Source: Euryarchaeota archaeon UBA561 (GTDB lineage: Archaea; Thermoplasmatota; Poseidoniia; Poseidoniales; Poseidoniaceae). From it: a stretch of 14,718 nucleotides of DNA. The translations under genes were made by a program, and so were the position numbers. The stretch lies in contig DANX01000063.1 of assembly GCA_002502295.1 (NCBI GenBank), forward strand, positions 1 through 14,718, given 5' to 3'. Under the pieces are notes generated by a model. That model saw nothing but the letters and a program-made list of their open reading frames with translations. It was not told the origin of the DNA and did not search any database. Positions within the stretch are counted from its first letter, which is position 1. Every line of letters starts with the position of its first letter. This document shows positions 1 to 7,235 of the stretch, in pieces.

Positions 1-282
1 GGCGAATTGGACTTGTTTGTGCTCAACGTTCGCTACCAATCTACGGAGGGCCCCGACGTAGACACGGTCTACCACGTTCGTGGTTATTCTGAAGACATGT
101 CGCCCGACACGCTGACCTACATCGGCCAAGGCGACCTCGATTCAACTTCAGGAGCAGGTAACGACATCCGCTTTGACTTTGCATCGCTTGCGGTGCTCAA
201 CGACGGAGGCGTTGTTGTGGCTTACCACGATTCAACCGACCCCGACCCACTCTTTGCCGTAGAGTTGGAGATGCCTGCCTGA
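1..282 (+). CDS. C-terminal fragment of an unidentified protein, possibly a beta-propeller/sialidase-like repeat protein
   Basis: The reading frame is open from the first base and ends at TGA 280-282, so this is the last 93 residues of a gene that begins outside the window. The visible part is acidic and strand-rich. It alternates hydrophobic stretches (FVLNVRY, VYHVRGY, LAVLNDGGVVVAYHD) with Asp/Gly turns, and has no membrane segment. The phrase LNDGGVVVAYHDS resembles a blade strand of sialidase/BNR-type propellers, but there is no Asp-box and no catalytic residue, so family assignment is only a guess. It could equally be the beta-sandwich end of another secreted protein. The stop codon directly abuts that of the convergent MutS-family gene. 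Coding status is secure; function is not. Confidence 0.6.
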   Translation, partial: GELDLFVLNVRYQSTEGPDVDTVYHVRGYSEDMSPDTLTYIGQGDLDSTSGAGNDIRFDFASLAVLNDGGVVVAYHDSTDPDPLFAVELEMPA

Positions 283-2277
283 TCATTCGACATCGGCAAA
301 CATACCAAGGATATCACCAAACAACGCCTTTGCGGTGCCAGTGCTCTTCTCAACCAGTCGCTTAACGATGAGTTCGGGTGTTGAACGGGCGAGGTGGTTT
401 CGCTTGGGAGTGCGATCGACCAGCAACTCCAGGTCAGGACCAAGTCCACTCGCTTCAATGCCGTCTACTCGCATGTCGTCCCGTCCCGTTGATGCGAGGA
501 TGGCTGGGGCAAGATGAGTCACCAACAACATGGACGTGTCCGATTGTGCCTCGGCTGCCAGCAGCATACCGGCGATAATCCGGGCACCTGCACCGGGTTC
601 AGTGATGGCTTCCAGTTCATCAGCGAGAATCAACTTCGGCGTTGGGTCGCTAACCACGGTGGCCAGTTCAACAAGGGTTTGTTCAAGCGCTCCAGCACTC
701 TGAGTACCCCCAGCTTTGGCCAGAATATGCAGCGCCTCGACCTTACCAACACGCGCCTGTTTAGCCGGCACGGGTAGACCCATGTGGGCGAGGATGCACG
801 CATGGGCCATGCATTCCAAAAGCGTGGTTTTTCCACCCGAGTTGGCTCCTGTTAGCAACGCAAGGGATTGTTGATCACCTTTGATGGCTGCTGAACCGAG
901 GCCGTAGGTGACGGGATCCGGGTCAACACCAAGCAGGATATGCCTTCCTTCATCCAGCCAAAGACCGTGGTCGACAAGTTCAGGCATAACGCAGCGGTCC
1001 TTGCGCGCCCAGCGAGCGATGGCCAACCATTGGTCAACCTCGATGAGCCGACTTACGGCCTGTTCGCAGTGACCCTTCATGGGACCGAGCTGTCGAGCGA
1101 GGTTCACCAGATGATCGGTCTTCTCAGCCTTCAGTTTGGATTCGAGAGCGCTGTCGATGCCGTCGATGGTTTTTCGATCGATCTTGGCCGGCCAAGCATC
1201 TGTAAACAGATCAAACGGACATCGAAGGTGGGCCGGTTCAAGGAAAGCAGCAAGATGTTCACGTGCCTGTTGCATCGCTTCTTGAATGACATGGCCCGTC
1301 GCATCCCTTAGTTTTCGTTGAAACGAGGTCCCATCCGCCAAGGCTTCGAGCAACTCGGCTCCTGATAGCGCCATTTTCGCATCGTTCATGGCTTGCTCTA
1401 CCTCGAGATTGACATCTTGTTCAAGTTGCTTGACCGTTTTCCACAATTCGTCTTTGATACGTGCGACCTCTTCGATTTGTGAGGCATCACCGAGCAAACC
1501 CATGGTTTCAGGAAGAGCCGAGAGGGGTTTCAGAGCCTTTTTGAGTTCGTTAAACGCCGCGTTTGAAGGCCACCTTCCGGCGCTCATTGCCTCTATCACG
1601 GAGCACACCACATCCAATGTCCTGCGGTTGTGAGTGAACCAATCGATGGTTCGTTCTGGGAGAATGAGGGCTTCGTCTGGCGTTGAGCCCAACACCAGCC
1701 ACCCGTCCGGTGCCTCCATTGGAGCGCCCGAGCCCAACCAAGAAACGGTTTTGAACACCGTATAATCTTTCCAGGTCTCCTGATCGGTTGGTTTGAGAAC
1801 TCGACAGTAGCGTTTGAGGTGCTCGAGGGGTTCAGATGAGACCACAACACGCTCGTACCGTTCCTGCTTTTCCTTCAATCGACCGAGGTTGCCCCATTCG
1901 TTCTGCTGTTCGTCCAACCATTCCGAATCAAGCTGCATGGCAGCGCCAATGAACCGACGACGTGGTTCCGGGTCGGCGATTGGCATGAGCAAACCCATGC
2001 GTTCCTTGGTGGCGGAACAGGCTGCGAAAGACTGGATGTGAGAGAGGAGGTGTTGGTGAAGTTTCTGGGCTTCTTTGGTGGCAAGAAACGTACCTTCCCC
2101 CCCTGCAAAGGAACGCGCAAGGGAAAGGGCACGCTTGACCGAGAGGCCTTCCACTTCCGCCAGCCGCCCTACATCGCCTGAAGCCAAGGTCGACACCACG
2201 GCTTCCTCAGAACCGAAATGTTCCTTCATTTTCGAAGCCATTCGCTCGCTGACACCCGGAAGCGTGGTCAAAACCAT
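283..2277 (-). CDS. MutS-family ATPase with N-terminal helix-hairpin-helix (archaeal MutS2/MutS5-like)
   Basis: This 664-residue protein belongs to the MutS ABC-type ATPase superfamily. An N-terminal HhH pair (about residues 2-55, with LPGVSERMASKM and VEGLSVKRALSL) suggests binding to DNA structure. A long helical lever/clamp region with coiled-coil character follows. The C-terminal ATPase has Walker A GANSGGKTT (477-485), a GGTQSAGALEQTL signature region, Walker B LILADELE (D553, E554) and a VTH switch histidine. There is no mismatch-recognition domain I and no C-terminal Smr nuclease domain, so it is neither a canonical MutS nor a full bacterial MutS2. A role at branched DNA or in translation quality control is inference from relatives. 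ATG at 2277 is preferred because a CTTAAG box lies 26 bp upstream; ATG at 2286 would add three residues. It follows the S15 lipoprotein gene by 80 bp on the same strand. Confidence 0.88.
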   Translation of the reverse strand: MVLTTLPGVSERMASKMKEHFGSEEAVVSTLASGDVGRLAEVEGLSVKRALSLARSFAGGEGTFLATKEAQKLHQHLLSHIQSFAACSATKERMGLLMPIADPEPRRRFIGAAMQLDSEWLDEQQNEWGNLGRLKEKQERYERVVVSSEPLEHLKRYCRVLKPTDQETWKDYTVFKTVSWLGSGAPMEAPDGWLVLGSTPDEALILPERTIDWFTHNRRTLDVVCSVIEAMSAGRWPSNAAFNELKKALKPLSALPETMGLLGDASQIEEVARIKDELWKTVKQLEQDVNLEVEQAMNDAKMALSGAELLEALADGTSFQRKLRDATGHVIQEAMQQAREHLAAFLEPAHLRCPFDLFTDAWPAKIDRKTIDGIDSALESKLKAEKTDHLVNLARQLGPMKGHCEQAVSRLIEVDQWLAIARWARKDRCVMPELVDHGLWLDEGRHILLGVDPDPVTYGLGSAAIKGDQQSLALLTGANSGGKTTLLECMAHACILAHMGLPVPAKQARVGKVEALHILAKAGGTQSAGALEQTLVELATVVSDPTPKLILADELEAITEPGAGARIIAGMLLAAEAQSDTSMLLVTHLAPAILASTGRDDMRVDGIEASGLGPDLELLVDRTPKRNHLARSTPELIVKRLVEKSTGTAKALFGDILGMFADVE

Positions 2278-2299
2278 GCGGCACATCGTTTGTCAAGGG

Positions 2300-2305
2300 C
2301 TTAAG
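2300..2305 (-). promoter_or_regulatory. Possible TATA-like box for the MutS-family gene
   Basis: CTTAAG is centred about 26 bp upstream of the ATG at 2277. This fits an archaeal TATA box driving a leaderless transcript, and would let the gene be transcribed apart from the upstream lipoprotein gene. It is a short match and could be chance. Confidence 0.3.
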
Positions 2306-2357
2306 AGGATGACGCTCGGATTGAGGAAATTCTCTGGTTTTAGGCCGAGATTGGAGT

Positions 2358-4163
2358 TCAGCACACCCGTTGACCTTCGCCACCGTATTCAACCATCGGC
2401 GCCTGGAACAGGTCGTCGCACGTTCGGTTCACGATTGGAAGCGTGAGAGTGGACTGTGCCCAGTTGAGGGTATACCCTCCGGCAGCGCCCGGTGAGGGAA
2501 CGTAATCGCGTCCAGTTTGGGAAAGGGTAATTTGAATTGAATCACCGGCGCTGATGAACACATCCATTGGCATGAATTCCATTTTGCCAGTGATGCTTTG
2601 GAAGCCCAAGAGGAATTCCTGCCCGTCTCGACCTCCCTCATGGAATCGGAAGTCCATCACGGCATGACCCAGACGCAGTCCGTTGCTATCGCTCATCTCG
2701 AGGTAACCGTGGGCGCCGTTTTGTGTATGGGGTGTAATGGCGATGTGGAACGACGGCATGCCTGCGATGTAAACGTCTTCCTCAAACGGGCCGTACGTCA
2801 ACGTAATCGTTTCTGTGGTTGTAAGCATGGAGGCCCCAGAAGGGTTGAGATCGGCGCCTCCAATCTCGCGGTATTCGGTATCCGGTGCTGGGTAAGTGGA
2901 TTCGAAGCGCCAACCGCCGTGGTTGTCTTGCATCTCAACGCCGAGCGTGGGTTGGCGTCCTTCTTCTCGCAAGTACCAGTCAAACCAATACAGCATCTCA
3001 TCAGCCCAGTCCCATCGAAGCGTGTAGGGGAAAGCCTCCGCGCCTTCCCCAGACGGTAGACCGTTGTGACCGGAGCGACGGTCGGGGTAATCATGGGCCC
3101 ATTGGCCTGCGAGTGTCTTAATTTCAATGCCAGCGTTCTCGATTTGTTGATGGATGGGGAAGGCCATGTGCGGGTCAACGTTCCAGTCTTGCATTCCTTG
3201 GATGAGGTAGACCGAACCGTTGTAATTTTCCACGACACGCTGGAGGAAGGAACGTTCAGTCCAGTAGTCGTTTCCGGCATAGGTCACCATGCCGCCCGAC
3301 AAATAAGCAGCTGGACCGTTGACGTAGCCTTCGAGGTACCCTTCGCAAAGCGTGTGCGCATCCTCACTGTCGCCATCGATGCCAAACGAGCCGTATACAC
3401 CGTTGTGCATGATGGCTCCACGGGCTTCCATGCTTCCATTTCGCCACATCAGTTCGTGAACACCAATGAGCCCAGACATCGGCACGATGGTGGCCAAGTG
3501 AGGATTTCCAAAGGTGGCTGCCTGCCACGGGGTTGAACCATCGTAGGATTTGCCGATCAATCCGACGTTGCCGTTTGACCAAGATTGTGTCCCCAACCAC
3601 GTGACGGCAGCATCAATACCGCGCTGTTCATCGGTCCCCATCAAGTCCATGCAGTGGTTGGATTCACCGGTTCCAAAGACGGAAACTTGAGCGACTCCAA
3701 ATCCGTGAGGAACGTAATTTTCAATGAGCATTTTGCCGAGCCGGTCTGCCGGTGTAAGCGCATCAACGTCGCCGTCATTGTAATACGGGCCAACTTCAGC
3801 AATGACCGGAACGTGACAGGAAGCATCGAGGCTTTCACTTTCCCAATCACAGCCTTCGATGACCGGCAACCACAAACCAAGGTGAACTTCGGCATCGCCG
3901 GTCAAACCTGCGCCACCGTCGGCGGCGGTGATGGTCGGCACTGGAACATAGACCGAGCGAACGGCATCGATTGGGTAGGAACCGTTCACGCTCACCCGAG
4001 CGTAGATGTCTTGGTCGTTGTAAACGAGGTCGGAACGGTCCCATGGCTCGGGGTAAACGTTGTCTTCTACCTGTTCCATCGTTTCGATGGCATCCTCACC
4101 GAAACATCCGGCAAGCATGCTGGTCGAGAAGAGCAGCACCACCAAGACGGGTTTGATGTCCAT
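2358..4163 (-). CDS. Secreted lipoprotein, S15/CocE-type alpha/beta hydrolase (X-Pro dipeptidyl-peptidase family)
   Basis: This is a 601-residue exported serine hydrolase. The N-terminus is a lipoprotein signal, with a hydrophobic core VLVVLLF and lipobox LAGC (Cys20), so the protein is probably tethered outside the membrane. The catalytic domain has the nucleophile elbow GKSYDGS (Ser206), a likely acid in GMQDWNVDP (Asp326) and the histidine in QWAHDY (His357), together with a GTGES loop before Ser206 as in PepX/CocE enzymes. A strand-rich C-terminal domain from about residue 400 matches the PepX non-catalytic jelly roll. Sequons such as NGS and NRT fit surface glycosylation. Likely substrates are proline-containing peptides or esters; the exact one cannot be told. 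A GTG at 4217 overlaps the thioredoxin stop but would put 18 extra residues before the signal peptide, so ATG 4163 is preferred. Confidence 0.88.
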   Translation of the reverse strand: MDIKPVLVVLLFSTSMLAGCFGEDAIETMEQVEDNVYPEPWDRSDLVYNDQDIYARVSVNGSYPIDAVRSVYVPVPTITAADGGAGLTGDAEVHLGLWLPVIEGCDWESESLDASCHVPVIAEVGPYYNDGDVDALTPADRLGKMLIENYVPHGFGVAQVSVFGTGESNHCMDLMGTDEQRGIDAAVTWLGTQSWSNGNVGLIGKSYDGSTPWQAATFGNPHLATIVPMSGLIGVHELMWRNGSMEARGAIMHNGVYGSFGIDGDSEDAHTLCEGYLEGYVNGPAAYLSGGMVTYAGNDYWTERSFLQRVVENYNGSVYLIQGMQDWNVDPHMAFPIHQQIENAGIEIKTLAGQWAHDYPDRRSGHNGLPSGEGAEAFPYTLRWDWADEMLYWFDWYLREEGRQPTLGVEMQDNHGGWRFESTYPAPDTEYREIGGADLNPSGASMLTTTETITLTYGPFEEDVYIAGMPSFHIAITPHTQNGAHGYLEMSDSNGLRLGHAVMDFRFHEGGRDGQEFLLGFQSITGKMEFMPMDVFISAGDSIQITLSQTGRDYVPSPGAAGGYTLNWAQSTLTLPIVNRTCDDLFQAPMVEYGGEGQRVC

Positions 4164-4213
4164 CAATCCACGGGGTGCAAAGGCTTGATTTGAACCAATC
4201 GGAACCGTGTGCT

Positions 4214-4603
4214 TCACTCGCCGTCGGAATCGTCGGAGGTTTCAGCCTCTTGATTGGCCATTTCAGCGCGAACTTCGTCCATGTCGAGTTCTTGCAACTT
4301 CGCAATCAAGTCGGAAAGAGCGTCTTCGGGCAGGGCACCGGGTTGCATGAAAACACCAATGCCTTCCTTGAACGCAATGGTCGTTGGAATCGAGCGAATA
4401 CCGAACATGCCAGCAAGCCCTTGCTGTTCTTCGGTGTTGATCTTTCCAAAGACGACGTCTGGGAAGGCTTCCGAGACGCGTTCATAAACGGGACCGTAGG
4501 CTTTGCAAGGACCGCACCACTCGGCCCAAAAATCAAGAATCACGAGTTCGTTGTTTTCGATGGTTTCCGCAAAGATGGGCTCGCTGAGTTCGAGGGTGGC
4601 CAT
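4214..4603 (-). CDS. trxA: Thioredoxin
   Basis: This 129-residue protein reduces disulfides through its CGPC active site (Cys30, Cys33, in the context WAEWCGPCKAY). Other thioredoxin-fold marks are LDFWAEWC on the central strand, the buried Asp24, and the cis-proline loop IRSIPTT (Pro73). There is no signal peptide or membrane helix, so it should act in the cytoplasm. The last 15 or so residues form an acidic tail (EAETSDDSDGE) beyond the usual 105-110 residue fold. It is the first gene of the minus-strand cluster and is divergent from the amidohydrolase gene. ATG at 4603 is the natural start: the motif spacing from it is normal and an AT-rich box sits 27 bp upstream. Confidence 0.95.
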   Translation of the reverse strand: MATLELSEPIFAETIENNELVILDFWAEWCGPCKAYGPVYERVSEAFPDVVFGKINTEEQQGLAGMFGIRSIPTTIAFKEGIGVFMQPGALPEDALSDLIAKLQELDMDEVRAEMANQEAETSDDSDGE

Positions 4604-4626
4604 GCGTGCAACCTGTCATCCCGCCC

Positions 4627-4634
4627 TTTTGAAG
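4627..4634 (-). promoter_or_regulatory. Possible TATA-like box for thioredoxin
   Basis: On the minus strand CTTCAAAA is centred about 27 bp upstream of the thioredoxin ATG (4603). This is the spacing expected if transcription starts at or next to the start codon. No Shine-Dalgarno match lies just upstream of the ATG, which also fits a leaderless mRNA. Confidence 0.4.
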
Positions 4635-4663
4635 GCATGTGATAGCCTAGGGCCAGAGGAACG

Positions 4664-4673
4664 CGCTTATCAG
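4664..4673 (+). promoter_or_regulatory. Possible TATA-like box for the amidohydrolase
   Basis: CGCTTATCAG has its AT core (4667-4670) about 27 bp upstream of the ATG at 4695. It is one of two oppositely facing boxes in the 91-bp divergent region. The position fits a leaderless transcript and supports 4695 over any upstream start. Confidence 0.4.
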
Positions 4674-4694
4674 CCGCCAATCGTTGCCTCACCC

Positions 4695-7235
4695 ATGAGC
4701 CGCCGTTTGACCCTCGCACTTCTCATTGTCGCCCTGTTCCTTGGCCAAAGTGCAAACACCGTCCTCCTCGATGACCAAGCAACCTCAAGCGAAGCAGGTG
4801 CGCGGTCCGCCGATGTCCGAATCAGTGAGATTCTTGTGTCCGCTTCATCCGAGGATTACAACGGCACCGATTGGAACAACGACGGGGACATTGGCTCAAT
4901 GTCTGACCAATTCATTGAGTTATGGAACGCTGGTACCGAACCGGTCGATGTTTCGGACTGGCTGCTTGATGACGTGGCCGGGGGCGGTTCTGCTCCGTGT
5001 CGACTGGCTTGGAACACCACCATCGAAGCGGACGGCTACATCGTGATTTTCCGTGCAAGCTCTCGAATTGAACTCGACTACTGGGACGGGGATACCGCCA
5101 CCATCTCCGACAGTGCGGGGAACGTTGTTGACACCCTTTCTTTCCCCGGTGAGGATTCATGGTGGGACACAAGCTACGCCAAGGGGGCCAACAACAACGT
5201 GTCGAAAGTCTCACCACCCACGCCGGGATGGGGCGACGGTGGAACCTACGCTTTCGCGCAGAACATGGTCCGATGCTACGGCCTCAACGACAACGTTCAT
5301 TCCGGTGCCTACGTGCTCAAGGGACGAATCGTCCCGATGACCGGAGAAGCCGATGTCATGAACAACGGTCATGTTTTGGTGAAGGACGGCATGATTGAAG
5401 GCGTTTGGGAAAACGACGTGCCTTCCGACATCCAACTCACCAACGTTCCCGTGATCGAGACCAACGGCACCATTTATCCGGGTCTGCTCGATCTTCACAA
5501 CCACCTTCACTACAACCAAGCACCGCTGTGGGACATGACTCCCCATCTGTCGGAAAACAACCGCAATGCGTGGGGCGGCTACAACAATCGCTACGAATGG
5601 AAAAACCATCCAGATTACAGCGAGCAAGTCACCAAACCCAAGATGCTGGTTCATTCCGGACCCTATTGGAACATGGAATCCCAAGCGATGAAGTACATCG
5701 AAATGAAATCACTCGTCGGTGGGGCGACCGCTGCCCAAGGTGGACCAAGCAACCCTGACGACAGTTACGCAACCGTGCTATCGAGGAACATCGAGGACTA
5801 CAACTTTGGCAGGGACGAGATTCACACAAAAGTGACGGAACTCACCTCAGACTACGTCGGAAATCACATCAAAACGGGCAATGCAAGCGGAGAATTGGAT
5901 GCGTGGTTTATCCACATCGCCGAAGGCGTTGACGAGCGAAGCCGTGGAGAGTTTGATATCTTGGTCCAGAACAACCTGCTGGTCGGTGAACTCGTCCTGA
6001 TTCACGGCGTTGCGCTCGGAGCACAGGAATTCTCAAAGATGGCCGAGGTCGGTGCTACCCTAGTCTGGTCGCCACTTTCCAACCTCTTGCTGTACGGCCA
6101 AACCGCTGATATTGCTGCCGCAAAGGAAGCCGGCGTCCACATTGCACTGGCTCCTGATTGGGCACCATCCGGATCAAAGTCTCCGCTTCATGAACTCAAG
6201 GTCGCCGACCTTTGGGACGACGAAATGCTTGGAGATATCTTCACGGATTACGAACTGGTTGACATGGTCACCGCCGGTGCCGCCGAGGCAACAAACTGGG
6301 ACAGTGAAGTTGGCACCATTGCCCCGGGCATGGTCGCCGACCTGGTCGTGGTTGACAACATCCATGCCAACCCGTATCGGAACCTCATTAACGCCATCGA
6401 CCCCGACGTTCGTTTGACCGTGGTCGGGGGAATTGCTGTTTACGGCGATGCTGACATCATGACGGCGTTAAAGGGCTCAGACAACGAACCCGCCGGCAAA
6501 TTTGGTAAAGCGGTGGATGTGACGTTCCTCGCTGCCCCCGAGGGAGCGCAAACCTGGTCAAGCATCGTAGAGAACCTGACGATGGCCATGCGCTTCGACA
6601 CCGATGAAATGAGCGCTGCTTTCGGTGATGCAAGCGACTTTGACAGCGTCACTCGAGACATGTCCTACGTTGGCTTGGACCCGTGGTACACCTACGGTGA
6701 TGAACGTTATTTCAACGTCCTCAACGGCTCAGCAACCGCCAATTTCCAGATCGAGATGTCGTTGCTGTATGACCGTTATTATGACCGAGCGGAAAACCTT
6801 CCTGGCGTGACCGATTTTGATGTCATTGAAGAACCAGAACCGCAACCGTGCGCAGACGGTAGCATGCCTCCTTGCGCATCCACTAACCCCGGAAACGGAG
6901 GGGAGGTAAACGAAGATGATACGACCGAACCGACCAATTCCAGCGACGATACCAACAATGCTGATACTGGAAACAACGGCCAGAACAGCGCACCCGTTGA
7001 CACCTCGCAGGCCGAAGAAGAAGACGTAGAAGGCACAGCCTTGATGCTGTTCTTCGGTTTGGTTATCGTGATGTTAACCGCCTTGTACTTCGTTTCCCGA
7101 GGAGGAGAAGACGCGTTGGCGGCAGAGGTCCAAATTGAGAAGATGTGGGACGAACAAGAGGCCGCTGCCAAGAGTGCCGAGAGCTTTGTCCCTGCGCCTC
7201 CGCCCATGGCTCCGCCGGGCGATGAGAACGAGTGA
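4695..7235 (+). CDS. Secreted membrane-anchored amidohydrolase with N-terminal lamin-tail domain
   Basis: This is an 846-residue, three-part surface protein. A signal sequence (LTLALLIVALFL) leads into a lamin-tail (LTD) beta domain at about 40-150, marked by VRISEILVSA, DQFIELWNAG and VDVSDWLLDD. A metal-dependent amidohydrolase of the COG0402 (SsnA/deaminase) type follows. It has LLDLHNHLH (His268, His270), HIAEG (His407, Glu410), LIHGV (His437) and APDW (Asp488), so the usual metal ligands are present. A Thr/Asn/Asp-rich stalk (about 735-778), a transmembrane helix (782-802) and a charged tail ending in a Pro-rich PAPPPMAPPG segment close the protein. Several N-X-S/T sequons fit export. 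The substrate is unknown; family members hydrolyse purines, pyrimidines, triazines or related cyclic amides. In-frame codons back to 4503 lie antisense within thioredoxin and precede the signal peptide, so 4695 is the start. Confidence 0.88.
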   Translation: MSRRLTLALLIVALFLGQSANTVLLDDQATSSEAGARSADVRISEILVSASSEDYNGTDWNNDGDIGSMSDQFIELWNAGTEPVDVSDWLLDDVAGGGSAPCRLAWNTTIEADGYIVIFRASSRIELDYWDGDTATISDSAGNVVDTLSFPGEDSWWDTSYAKGANNNVSKVSPPTPGWGDGGTYAFAQNMVRCYGLNDNVHSGAYVLKGRIVPMTGEADVMNNGHVLVKDGMIEGVWENDVPSDIQLTNVPVIETNGTIYPGLLDLHNHLHYNQAPLWDMTPHLSENNRNAWGGYNNRYEWKNHPDYSEQVTKPKMLVHSGPYWNMESQAMKYIEMKSLVGGATAAQGGPSNPDDSYATVLSRNIEDYNFGRDEIHTKVTELTSDYVGNHIKTGNASGELDAWFIHIAEGVDERSRGEFDILVQNNLLVGELVLIHGVALGAQEFSKMAEVGATLVWSPLSNLLLYGQTADIAAAKEAGVHIALAPDWAPSGSKSPLHELKVADLWDDEMLGDIFTDYELVDMVTAGAAEATNWDSEVGTIAPGMVADLVVVDNIHANPYRNLINAIDPDVRLTVVGGIAVYGDADIMTALKGSDNEPAGKFGKAVDVTFLAAPEGAQTWSSIVENLTMAMRFDTDEMSAAFGDASDFDSVTRDMSYVGLDPWYTYGDERYFNVLNGSATANFQIEMSLLYDRYYDRAENLPGVTDFDVIEEPEPQPCADGSMPPCASTNPGNGGEVNEDDTTEPTNSSDDTNNADTGNNGQNSAPVDTSQAEEEDVEGTALMLFFGLVIVMLTALYFVSRGGEDALAAEVQIEKMWDEQEAAAKSAESFVPAPPPMAPPGDENE

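Noticed and set aside
280..285. TGATCA palindrome as a regulator site
   Set aside because: It is fully explained by two stop codons meeting head to head.
3585..4193. A 202-codon open frame on + opposite the secreted hydrolase gene
   Set aside because: It lies wholly antisense to a gene with a clear signal peptide and catalytic motifs, and its translation shows no domain. It is a by-product of the codon usage of the real gene.
2358..4603. Thioredoxin as the dedicated disulfide partner of the neighbouring cysteine-rich lipoprotein
   Set aside because: Thioredoxin has no export signal while the hydrolase is secreted, so they are in different compartments.
4503..4694. N-terminal extension of the amidohydrolase by 64 residues
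   Set aside because: It would lie antisense within the thioredoxin gene and put a non-hydrophobic segment before an obvious signal peptide. The upstream box also fits ATG 4695.
6890..7025. Repetitive Asn/Thr/Asp/Glu-coding stretch as a DNA repeat
   Set aside because: The DNA is not a regular tandem repeat. It is a low-complexity stalk between enzyme and membrane anchor.
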